Of a stretch of 13,366 nt of DNA, positions 7,426-13,366 are shown one piece after another (the stretch's first letter is position 1; every line of letters starts with the position of its first letter). The stretch comes from JBGSWC01 sp041752635 (GTDB taxonomy: Bacteria > Planctomycetota > Planctomycetia > Pirellulales > Lacipirellulaceae). The notes under the pieces were generated by a model that made no database searches, was not told where the DNA came from, and saw nothing but the letters and a program-made list of their open reading frames with translations. Position numbers and translations under genes: made by a program. The stretch is from positions 1 through 13,366 of the forward strand of contig JBGSWC010000206.1 in NCBI GenBank assembly GCA_041752635.1. Direction: 5' to 3'.

Positions 7426-8745
7426 CTACCACACATATTCCATTCCAAACGACCATCCACCGAAGGTCACTTCGCCGTCGTCGTTAAAGGCCACTTGGCG
7501 ACCGCCGTTGACGAAGGGACTGTTGGTGTTGAAATTGTCGGCTGCTAGTGCCAATTCGTTCATAAACAGCACTTCGTAGCCTCCCTTGAGCGAGACACTT
7601 GGCAGAATGTCGGCCACCACCATCAAGCGGGCTTCGCCAAGATAGGCAACATTCCCTTCGGCCGTGTGCTCCGACGGGAGCACGGCACCAGTGAAGTAGT
7701 TGCTCACTTCGTAGCGATTGTGATAGATACCGCTCTTGCCTTCGACACCGAATCGAATGCCCTGGCGAACGGTCACCCACATGTCGCCACCAAATTGGAA
7801 ACCGGCCAGGTCGTTGTCGGTTTCGGTGATCGCGCTGAAGTTGCCATTGGCGATCGATGTCGTGCGAAAGTTTAAGTCTTCGCTGAGTCGGGTGTAACGA
7901 AAACCAGCCAGCAATGTTCCCGAAACCCGCGGACTCCACCCCACCCAGTAGCGACGCAGCGAGATTTCGGCCGTTTGCAGATCGCTATCAAAATCGAGTG
8001 TGTTCGATAGCGACTGCTCGGTGAGAACTTGGGCCCCAGTTACACCCGCTGGCACGGTACCAAAATTTGTGAAGACCGTAAACAAATCGCCAATCGGAGT
8101 GCCCGCGACAATGGTGGGGTTTGGGTCGATGACCGTCGCTACGCCACCCATGTCATAAACGGCCGAATAGGTTGCTTCGAGTACCGACAACGGACCCACA
8201 TCATAACGACCCGTCAGCCGAAAGCCGGGAGCCTCTTCGTCGCTGACCGATCCACCAGTGAGCACAATCGGTGCGGTCCGATTGAGCGACGATAGCGCGC
8301 CGATCGAACCAGTTGATTCGTCACGGCTGTAGCTTAAATACTCGATGCCGATGTCAAAGTAATGAGGCCCGCATTGGTCCATGGGGTAACCACCGGCGAA
8401 CGCATCGCCGTAGCCGTTTTCGAGACCATAGCCAACACCACCATAAGCACCACCCCCTTCGCAGGGCGCGCAGCCCCCATAGGCGGCCGCAAAGCTGGCT
8501 GGCACGATGGCCGGATTGCCATAGGCGTCGGTAAAATCGGCGCTACGCACCTGGCCGGGGCCGGGTGTCGTGGGCATGCCGGGTTGATAGACGGCTTGGT
8601 TTACGCCCCCCATCATCGGGCCCCCCATGGGACCACCGGGCATCGGCGCAGCCGACATTTGTGCCGACGCTGTAGCCGCGAGAGTAACAACAGTAGCCAT
8701 CGCAAAGGCAAGACGAGTGGCCGAGCCGAAAGTGCGCAGAGTCAT
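7426..8745 (-). CDS. BBP7-type outer-membrane beta-barrel protein
   Basis: This is a 439-residue exported protein. Residues 1-28 form a Sec signal peptide ending ATASA. A low-complexity, Met/Gly/Pro-rich segment follows (about 30-125), containing CAPC (92-95) and another Cys at 125. From about residue 127 (PHYFDIGIEYLSYSRDES) to the end, alternating polar and aromatic strands describe a beta-barrel, for example GFRLTGRYDVGPLSVLEATYS, LLAGFRYTRLSEDLNF and FGGWSFGMEYVW. The protein ends in an aromatic residue, as outer-membrane barrels do. This fits the planctomycete BBP7 (formerly DUF1551) family; its function is unknown. I chose the ATG at 8745 rather than the longer frame from 8931 because GGGGGGA lies about 9 bases upstream and because it puts the signal peptide at the N-terminus. 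The gene is divergent from the sulfatase gene and co-directional with hflX, 156 bp upstream of it. Confidence 0.87.
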   Translation of the reverse strand: MTLRTFGSATRLAFAMATVVTLAATASAQMSAAPMPGGPMGGPMMGGVNQAVYQPGMPTTPGPGQVRSADFTDAYGNPAIVPASFAAAYGGCAPCEGGGAYGGVGYGLENGYGDAFAGGYPMDQCGPHYFDIGIEYLSYSRDESTGSIGALSSLNRTAPIVLTGGSVSDEEAPGFRLTGRYDVGPLSVLEATYSAVYDMGGVATVIDPNPTIVAGTPIGDLFTVFTNFGTVPAGVTGAQVLTEQSLSNTLDFDSDLQTAEISLRRYWVGWSPRVSGTLLAGFRYTRLSEDLNFRTTSIANGNFSAITETDNDLAGFQFGGDMWVTVRQGIRFGVEGKSGIYHNRYEVSNYFTGAVLPSEHTAEGNVAYLGEARLMVVADILPSVSLKGGYEVLFMNELALAADNFNTNSPFVNGGRQVAFNDDGEVTFGGWSFGMEYVW

Positions 8746-8884
8746 CGAGAAATCCCCCCAGGACAACGGCCAATCGGGCCGTTTGCTTTCCCATTTTTGT
8801 GTGTTGCTAGCGAGCACGCCGCGAGCGCGAAGTGCCCGTTCGTTAGAATCTATCGGACCGACATTGCCCGGATAACGAGAAGTT

Positions 8885-8912
8885 TCGACAAAAACAGCAG
8901 AATCGTTATAAT
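8885..8912 (+). promoter_or_regulatory. Sigma-70-type promoter for the sulfatase gene
   Basis: TCGACA at 8885-8890 (five of six match TTGACA) is followed after 16 bp by a perfect TATAAT at 8907-8912. Transcription would start near 8919, giving an unusually long leader of about 180 bases before the ATG at 9099. The rest of the 8746-9098 gap shows no gene. Confidence 0.55.
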
Positions 8913-9098
8913 CTGCCATCCATCGCCCCACCGACCAGGCGTAACCACCCAGCGTCGTCGGACCGCGGCAACTCGGTCGTTTCGCATAAATCCAGAGTTG
9001 CAGCGACTGTCGTTCCTGTCACCCTCACACTCGGTTGCATCGGTTATGCTGAGTGGCGCGCAATCGAACTTTTTCAACCTCAACCTGTGTTGTGACAA

Positions 9099-10706
9099 AT
9101 GCCAACTTCCCCTCGTTACTGCGCTGTCAACTTTTCACTTGCCTTGGTGCTCGCAGCTAGCGCTGCATGGCTGGCTTGTCCCACGGCGGCGTTGGCCGAC
9201 GACGCGTCGCGGCCGAACGTTTTATTGATCCTCGCCGACGATCTCGGCTATGGCGACGTGGGCTGCTATAACCCCGATTCTAAAATTCCGACTCCCAATC
9301 TCGATCGCCTCGCCGGCGAGGGCATGCGTTTCACCGATGCCCATAGTCCTTGCACTGTTTGCACGCCGACTCGCTACGGAATTATGACCGGCCAAATGCC
9401 GTTTCGCGTTCCTCGTGGAGGAACCGTTTTCACCGGCGTTGGTGGACCATCACTGATTGCCCCCGGGCGACTCACCCTGCCGGCCATGCTGCAAGCGAAT
9501 GGCTACGCGACCGCTTGTTTCGGCAAGTGGCACATCGGACTCACGTTCTACGACAGCGAAGGTAATCCGATTCACGACGGCTCACCCGAGGCGGTCGAAA
9601 AAATCGACTATTCGCGTCCCATCGTCGGCGGGCCCGTCGATTGTGGCTTCGACCACTTCTTTGGCACCGCCTGTTGTCCGACAACCGATTGGCTCTACGC
9701 CTACATCGAGGGCAACAAAATTCCCACGCCTCCGGCGGGGCGACTCGATCGCAAAACGCTACCCAAACATCCCTACTCCAAAGACAATCGTGCCGGCGTG
9801 GTTGCCACCGACTTCGATCTCGAAACCGTCGATCTCGAATTCTTAAAGCGAAGTCAACAGTTTCTCACAAATCACGCAGAAAAATCGCCCGACCAACCCT
9901 TCTTCTTATTCCACTCGGCTCAGGCGGTTCACCTCCCTTCGTTCCCCGCCGACAAGTTCCAAGGCAAAACAAACTCCGGTCCGCACGGCGATTTCATTTT
10001 CGAGCTCGATTACGTGGTGGGCGAACTGATGAAGACGCTCGAAGAACTAGGCCTTGCCGACAACACGCTCGTGATTTTCACGAGCGACAATGGTCCCGAA
10101 GTTTCCACCGTCTACCACATGCGTCACGATCACCAACACGACGGCGCGCGGCCCTGGCGGGGCGTGAAACGCGACAACTGGGAAGGGGGCCACCGGGTTC
10201 CGTTCATCGTCCGCTGGCCGGGCCAAGTCGCCGCAAAAACAACATCAAATGAACTGACGTCGCTAACCGACATCATGGCGACGGTGGCCGACATTGTGGG
10301 CGAATCGCTGCCCCACGATGCCGCCGAAGATAGCTTTAGCATGTTGCCAGCGATGACTCGTGCCGAGGACAATGACGAGCACAGAACGCCCATTCGCCCG
10401 TACATTTTGCAACAAGGTTTTGCCGGTGCAAAATATCTCGCGATCCGTCGTGGAAACTGGAAATACCTCGCCCACAAAGGCTCGGGTGGCAATAACTACG
10501 CCAACCATCCGCAGTTGAAAGTATACGAATTGCCCGATACCGAGCCCGACGCACCGGGACAACTGTACGATCTCGAATCCGACCCCGGCGAGACTCACAA
10601 CCTGTCAAAAGTCCACCCAGAAATCGTGGCAGAGTTGCAATCGCTGTTGCAGGAATCGATCAAGCGTGGTCGCAGTGTTCCGCTGGGAACCGAGAAGACG
10701 CAGTGA
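9099..10706 (+). CDS. Type I (formylglycine) sulfatase, exported
   Basis: This is a 535-residue arylsulfatase-superfamily enzyme that hydrolyses sulfate esters; its substrate is unknown. Many planctomycete members act on sulfated polysaccharides or glycans. Residues 1-34 are a signal peptide ending TAALA. Metal-site Asp47-Asp48 lies in LILADDLGYGDVG. The maturation motif CTPTR at 88-92 has Cys88 as the residue converted to formylglycine, followed by the usual YGIMTG. Further catalytic-region matches are GKWHIG (142-147), His278 and the SDNGPE metal ligands (Asp330, Asn331). The C-terminal YDLESDPGETHNL (490-502) is typical of the family, and the length is normal. A TGA lies in frame two codons before the ATG, so no longer start exists. 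There is no clear Shine-Dalgarno. The gene is monocistronic, with strong palindromes just after its stop codon. Confidence 0.95.
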   Translation: MPTSPRYCAVNFSLALVLAASAAWLACPTAALADDASRPNVLLILADDLGYGDVGCYNPDSKIPTPNLDRLAGEGMRFTDAHSPCTVCTPTRYGIMTGQMPFRVPRGGTVFTGVGGPSLIAPGRLTLPAMLQANGYATACFGKWHIGLTFYDSEGNPIHDGSPEAVEKIDYSRPIVGGPVDCGFDHFFGTACCPTTDWLYAYIEGNKIPTPPAGRLDRKTLPKHPYSKDNRAGVVATDFDLETVDLEFLKRSQQFLTNHAEKSPDQPFFLFHSAQAVHLPSFPADKFQGKTNSGPHGDFIFELDYVVGELMKTLEELGLADNTLVIFTSDNGPEVSTVYHMRHDHQHDGARPWRGVKRDNWEGGHRVPFIVRWPGQVAAKTTSNELTSLTDIMATVADIVGESLPHDAAEDSFSMLPAMTRAEDNDEHRTPIRPYILQQGFAGAKYLAIRRGNWKYLAHKGSGGNNYANHPQLKVYELPDTEPDAPGQLYDLESDPGETHNLSKVHPEIVAELQSLLQESIKRGRSVPLGTEKTQ

Positions 10707-10716
10707 AGCCGGTTGC

Positions 10717-10747
10717 CATGCTCGCATCCCGCAGTAGGGCAAGCATG
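10717..10747. repeat. Palindrome after the sulfatase gene (first of two)
   Basis: CATGCT at 10717-10722 pairs with AGCATG at 10742-10747, and the interior adds a CCC/GGG pairing. It starts 11 bp after the sulfatase stop codon. It may act as an mRNA end structure or be a dispersed palindromic element. There is no U-run. Confidence 0.45.
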
Positions 10748-10763
10748 ATTGCAGCGTCTCGCT

Positions 10764-10794
10764 CACGCCCACGCTGCTTCGCAACGTGGGCGTG
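10764..10794. repeat. Strong palindromic hairpin after the sulfatase gene
   Basis: CACGCCCACG (10764-10773) and CGTGGGCGTG (10785-10794) are perfect 10-base arms. The interior TGC-TTC-GCA extends the stem after one C/A mismatch. There is no T-run, so it is not a standard intrinsic terminator. It resembles REP-type dispersed palindromes, but only a genome search would show copy number. Confidence 0.6.
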
Positions 10795-10802
10795 GCAGCC
10801 GT

Positions 10803-10901
10803 GCTCGACAAAAGGGGGGCTCGGCGGAACCCTAAAAAGAAAATTGGCAATTCGTGAAACTACCGCTACGCGCTCTTGACTAAAGAGGCCATATAGAGGT
10901 T
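10803..10901 (+). repeat. 98-99 bp direct repeat, copy 1
   Basis: This copy is nearly identical to 11827-11924: one fewer/extra G in a G-run, one A/G change in the middle, and two changes near the right end. Similarity stops right after GTT. The minus strand carries a GGGTTC-loop-GAGCCC stem followed by CCCTTTTG, which could end transcripts of the minus-strand gene beginning to its right. A short frame reading GLGGTLKRKLAIRETTA(T/A)RS-stop is conserved in both copies, but the G-run change breaks it at the left, so it may be a relic of a coding 3' end. Confidence 0.8.
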
Positions 10902-10961
10902 CGTCGGTATTTGGGGTTCGTGAAAGGTGTCCATTACGCTTGACCGAAGTGATACCGCTAA

Positions 10962-11399
10962 TCAGTCACCGGCCCAAATCTCCAGTGCAGTTAGCCCATC
11001 AAATTCAATGTGCCATCCAAAATCTGGATTCACATCGACGCCCAATACCATCGCCCACCGATTCTCGCCGTCCCGTGCCATTATTTCTCGCGAGATCCAG
11101 ATGTGAGGATTCACGATTCTGGCCCCGCCATTGATGCGGAAATGTCCGATGCTCGGGTCATTTTCGAGTAAACGTTCGGATTCCGCGATGCAGGTGTCCA
11201 ATCCGTTTAGGATCGTGTCTGCAAGTTGACACTCCCCGTTAGAGATGTCGGGAACCGGCGATTCATCAGGAACGCTTCGCGTATCGATTTCGATAGCGAT
11301 GGGGCAATCCATCAGGCGAAAACGATCGTCTTCGATCATGGCACGCCATGTAGTGCCATTGGTCGGTTTCAGTTCCGCATAGATTGATGCGTAGTCCAT
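10962..11399 (-). CDS. Small hypothetical protein, cassette-like context
   Basis: This encodes a soluble protein of 145 residues with no signal peptide or membrane segment; I do not recognise the family with certainty. The sequence is acidic (EDDRFRLMD, ENDPSIGHF) with strand-rich C-terminal half: HIWISREIM, NRWAMVLGVDVNPDFGWHIEFDGL, ending LEIWAGD. That ending loosely recalls small DUF6985/immunity-like domains; this is resemblance only. ATG 11399 is chosen because the frame upstream of it reads through a hairpin and low-quality sequence, and because the protein character changes there. No ribosome-binding site is visible. The gene lies between inverted boxes GTTCGTCGG (10899-10907) and CCGACGAAC (11415-11423), with the 98 bp repeat to its left and a hairpin to its right. 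No promoter is evident. Confidence 0.65.
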   Translation of the reverse strand: MDYASIYAELKPTNGTTWRAMIEDDRFRLMDCPIAIEIDTRSVPDESPVPDISNGECQLADTILNGLDTCIAESERLLENDPSIGHFRINGGARIVNPHIWISREIMARDGENRWAMVLGVDVNPDFGWHIEFDGLTALEIWAGD

Positions 11400-11414
11400 G
11401 TAGTGTGCGTTTGT

Positions 11415-11478
11415 CCGACGAACGTATAGCGTTTTATCGTCTGCGGCGGCAGCCGTGGTCGATAAAACGTTGTTGAAC
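11415..11478 (+). other. attC-like recombination site (putative)
   Basis: Left box CCGACGAAC (11415-11423) is the exact complement of the box that opens the same unit at 10899. An inner stem follows: CGTTTTATCG (11430-11439) pairs perfectly with CGATAAAACG (11460-11469) around a 20-base loop. Then GTTGAAC (11472-11478) fits the integron core GTTRRRY. If the unit were circularised, the left box and the 10899 box would pair and leave an asymmetric bulge (GTATAG against AA) between outer and inner stems, which is the layout of an attC site. The 64 bp size is in the usual attC range. The left box itself deviates from RYYYAAC at two positions. Confidence 0.4.
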
Positions 11479-11826
11479 TGAGCCGCGGAGCACGTGCGAC
11501 TCCGCCTACTGGGGATTGTAAACAGAGCGGCGGACTGCAGGCAACGCGGAGGGGGCGATTTCTCTCGCACGTCGGCGCGAGGGGAGCTGGCGGCCGATGA
11601 CAAGCCTCCCTGCGGGCCAAGATGGGATTCTAGGGCTTTCGCCGCAAAGCAAGACGCGGTGCAGCGACCCTCGATAGATGTTTGATGCAGTCTGCCTTCG
11701 ACAAGAAGAGTGGGCGAGACATCGGGTAAAGAACCACGCCCGCAGTCACCAGCGCGTCGGCTCCGCTCGAGCCGTTGCTGACAACTCGAATTGCGATCAC
11801 GTCGAACCGCGCCGACCTCGGCTCAG
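11479..11826. other. Gap between the two cassette-like units, no gene seen
   Basis: I find no open frame with a ribosome-binding site or recognisable product on either strand. GTCGAAC at 11801-11807 is a weak core-site look-alike. The sequence is GC-rich with short local palindromes, such as GGCTC/GAGCC near 11760. It could be a non-coding or decayed cassette. Confidence 0.4.
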
Positions 11827-11924
11827 GCTCGACAAAAGGGGGCTCGGCGGAACCCTAAAAAGAAAATTGGCAATTCGTGAAACTACCGCTGCGCGCTCTT
11901 GACTAAAGAGGCCATTTAGATGTT
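11827..11924 (+). repeat. 98-99 bp direct repeat, copy 2
   Basis: This is the second copy of the element at 10803-10901, about 1024 bp away in the same orientation. It ends at GTT (11922-11924), after which the two loci diverge completely (GGGCC here, CGTCGG at copy 1). It sits 7 bp beyond the stop codon of the minus-strand gene to its right. Confidence 0.8.
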
Positions 11925-11931
11925 GGGCCAT

Positions 11932-12504
11932 TCAGTGTGCCGCGTCAGACCGCCTTTCGCGAATGGCCTCGAAGAACGACTCAAGCTTTGGCTCCGGACC
12001 TGGCCCCATGTTGCAATTCATTCCTTCTGTGGTAATTGCTCGGACGGTTGTGCCGCCACCGATTGGCGATTGGCCAAGAATGTAATAAGTCGGTTTCGAG
12101 TTTTTGCCGTAAAGAATCACCGAGAAGTACGGCGCAAGCACAATCTTTACCCCAGATTGCATGATTGTGATCGGGTCCGAGTCACCCATATCAACCGGTG
12201 TTGGCGTGGGATATTCCAAGGCCAAGTATTTCTCATTGTCGAACTCGCCAGTGTGCCACTGGTACTTCTTTGCTGAGTCGATGTCAGGTTCAAAGCCGCG
12301 AGCTTGGCAGGCCATGATGTAGTAGAAAGGTCCAGCGGCGGATGGCGTCGTAGTGCAAAGGTCGATAATCCGATCAAGGGACTCAAAGACATATCGAGGC
12401 AAGATGAAGTATGCGATGTCGTAGGACGTCTGTTCGAGCGGCACGGAATTATCTTCCGGCGCTTGCTCGCGCGGCTTTCGGCGAAAGATGTCGAACAGTC
12501 CCAT
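11932..12504 (-). CDS. Hypothetical protein, cassette-like context
   Basis: This is a 190-residue protein that I do not recognise. It begins MGLFDIFRRKPREQ, a basic N-terminus common in small cytoplasmic hypothetical proteins, and has no signal peptide or membrane helix. Distinct segments are SYDIAYFILPRYVFESLDRIIDLC (27-50), GPFYYIMACQARGFEPD (58-74), VKIVLAPYFSVILYG (119-133), YYILGQSPIGGGTTVRAITTEGMNCNMGPGPEP (140-172) and a helical tail ESFFEAIRERR (175-185). The mixed alpha/beta pattern suggests a single folded domain. No convincing ribosome-binding site precedes the ATG. Inverted boxes GTTGGGCC (11922-11929) and GGCCCAAC (12521-12528) enclose the gene tightly: 2 bp past the stop and 16 bp before the start. 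Neither gene nor flank offers a promoter, as expected of a cassette gene. Confidence 0.75.
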   Translation of the reverse strand: MGLFDIFRRKPREQAPEDNSVPLEQTSYDIAYFILPRYVFESLDRIIDLCTTTPSAAGPFYYIMACQARGFEPDIDSAKKYQWHTGEFDNEKYLALEYPTPTPVDMGDSDPITIMQSGVKIVLAPYFSVILYGKNSKPTYYILGQSPIGGGTTVRAITTEGMNCNMGPGPEPKLESFFEAIRERRSDAAH

Positions 12505-12520
12505 GTGGTGATACTCGCGA

Positions 12521-12587
12521 GGCCCAACTTGTTATTCGACACAAACTGTGGATAAGACCGTATTATTCACACGTGTCGATAACACCG
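12521..12587 (+). other. attC-like recombination site (putative)
   Basis: GGCCCAAC (12521-12528) contains a perfect RYYYAAC core and is the exact complement of the box at 11922-11929. It is followed by TGTTATTCGACAC (12530-12542), which pairs with GTGTCGATAACA (12573-12584) and leaves one extra T unpaired, like the extrahelical base of attC stems. An inner stem, TGTGGATAA with TTATTCACA, closes on a 7-base loop. The right-hand GTTRRRY is missing: CCGCAAT follows the stem. The site may be degenerate or may mark the end of the array. Confidence 0.45.
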
Positions 12588-12763
12588 CAATCGATTGTAG
12601 CAGAATCTCACACCTTCGACCGACGGGTGGCACACATTGCCTTGGCTAAAGCGAGTGCCAGTTTTCGCCTGACGAGACCGAGTTGGAAAGCGTGGCGTCT
12701 GGATTCCCGCCCTGTTGTTTTTACCCATCTTGCGATTGGCTTGAACGACCGTTAGGGGAATTG
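12588..12763. other. Non-coding stretch, nothing identified
   Basis: A 10-base palindrome CAATCGATTG lies at 12588-12597. Otherwise I see no gene, promoter pair or repeat that I can support. GTTAGGG at 12751 resembles an integron core but lacks the final pyrimidine. Confidence 0.35.
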
Positions 12764-12952
12764 GCCGAAGGCCTTTTTCATCGTAGCCTTGGGCATCGCC
12801 CAAGGTTGGTAGGATGTGCGAACCCACTTTGGCTGAAAGCCAAACTCACCCGAAAGGCCTTGCTAGTTAAATATGGCCTTCGGCCAAACGAATCAATGCC
12901 TTCCTGATTCCTAGGGCGTTGCCCCAGGCTACGGTGTCGCAAGGCCTTCGGC
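12764..12952. repeat. Palindromic MITE/REP-like element
   Basis: The two ends are imperfect inverted repeats of about 42 bp. Both carry GCCGAAGGCCTT, then GTAGCC, then a small hairpin: CCTTGGGC-ATC-GCCCAAGG at left, CCTAGGGC-GTT-GCCCCAGG at right. Between them are two more hairpins: TTGGCT-GAA-AGCCAA near 12829-12843 and TGGCC-TTC-GGCCA near 12874-12886. No coding potential is seen. The design suggests a short non-autonomous mobile or structural element. Confidence 0.6.
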
Positions 12953-13281
12953 TAAAAATAATGTGTGTTTAAACGTCAGGACAGGCTCTGCGCGGGACCG
13001 AGGTTACGCATGCGGGAATGACGTGGGATGTACGGTAGCATCGTCACGTCGACCGTGCGTTGTGTCGCTGTGGTTACCTTACCCGCAGCTAGCGCTGTCG
13101 GCTCAAAACGGCCAAATTTTGTTGTCGAAATTGGCCGCGCGGTGTGGTAGAAAGGGCGTACGTAAAACTGTGTTGGATGCTAAGTGCTGGACAAGCCAGC
13201 GGGTGGCACCCGGGGTAGAGGGCAGCAAGAGCGTCGACTTTATAGAAGCGTTGTTTCGCGCGGCGAAACCGCCCACCGCCC
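12953..13281. other. Non-coding stretch with hairpins
   Basis: No gene is supported; the frames here lack start signals and family motifs. Two hairpins stand out. CGGCCAAATTT (13109-13119) pairs with AAATTGGCCG (13128-13137) with one bulged A. GTTTCGC (13253-13259) pairs with GCGAAAC (13263-13269) around a 3-base loop. Confidence 0.4.
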
Positions 13282-13330
13282 ACTGACAACTGACAACTGA
13301 CAACTGACAACTGACAACTGACAACTGACA
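13282..13330. repeat. Seven tandem copies of a 7-bp repeat (ACTGACA)
   Basis: The unit ACTGACA occurs seven times without a break, then decays to ACTGGAAACT. The unit length is 7, not a multiple of 3, and the minus-strand translation is a repetitive QLSVVS pattern that is probably spurious. It is reminiscent of short tandemly repeated heptamers known from cyanobacterial intergenic DNA. Copy number is likely unstable by slippage. Confidence 0.9.
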
Positions 13331-13366
13331 ACTGGAAACTCAACTCACCCGAACCCTTACGGGCAC

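Noticed and set aside
10803..10901. The 98 bp repeat as an attC site
   Set aside because: Its two halves are not complementary to each other, so it cannot fold into the stem that attC sites require.
11400..11603. N-terminal extension (68 codons) of the 145-residue gene
   Set aside because: It would translate the attC-like hairpin and GC-rich flank into an Ala/Ser/Pro/Arg-rich segment unlike the rest of the protein.
12963..13286. 107-codon plus-strand open frame
   Set aside because: No ribosome-binding site or recognisable motif; it overlaps hairpins and runs into the tandem repeat.
13282..13330. CRISPR array
   Set aside because: The repeats are 7 bp and directly abutting, with no spacers and no cas genes.
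13089..13343. Minus-strand frame with QLSVVSCQLSVVS repeats
   Set aside because: It is simply the translation of the 7-bp tandem array, a common source of false gene calls.

Overview
The window looks like a chromosomal stretch from a Planctomycetota bacterium, most likely order Pirellulales. The evidence is the gene set: a Tat-exported DUF1501 protein followed by a pre-peptidase C-terminal (PPC) domain protein, a BBP7-type outer-membrane beta-barrel protein, a formylglycine sulfatase with a signal peptide, and a coiled-coil membrane protein of the kind seen in planctomycete genomes. The lineage is inferred from gene content only; no rRNA or other phylogenetic marker is present.

Layout. Positions 1-2811 (minus strand) hold a probable two-gene operon: a DUF1501 protein, then a PPC-domain protein that runs off the left edge. 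Positions 2812-3296 are a divergent intergenic region. At 3297-5034 (plus) there is a promoter with a perfect TATAAT and a 554-residue, three-helix membrane protein with a long charged coiled coil and a DnaJ-like CxxC pair. At 5055-8745 (minus) lie, in order of transcription, a BBP7-type barrel protein, the ribosome-associated GTPase gene hflX with its own -10 box and a non-ATG start, and a short-chain dehydrogenase 22 bp downstream of hflX. At 8885-10706 (plus) there is a promoter and an exported type I sulfatase.

From 10707 to the right edge the character changes. Coding density falls, and palindromes and repeats dominate. Two small soluble proteins of unknown function (10962-11399 and 11932-12504, both minus) sit in matching architectures. 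Each has a 98-99 bp repeat on its left, and the similarity between the two copies stops at a GTT triplet. Each gene is then bracketed by its own private inverted heptamer-plus (GTTCGTCGG/CCGACGAAC and GTTGGGCC/GGCCCAAC). Each right-hand box runs into an imperfect hairpin with unpaired bases. This is the geometry expected of integron gene cassettes with attC sites, although no integrase is visible and both genes would be reversed relative to the usual cassette orientation. This is the most interesting part of the window.

Further right are a 189 bp palindromic MITE/REP-like element and seven tandem copies of a 7-base repeat. The left 10.7 kb is ordinary planctomycete export, cell-envelope and housekeeping content. 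The right 2.6 kb looks like an accessory region shaped by recombination.
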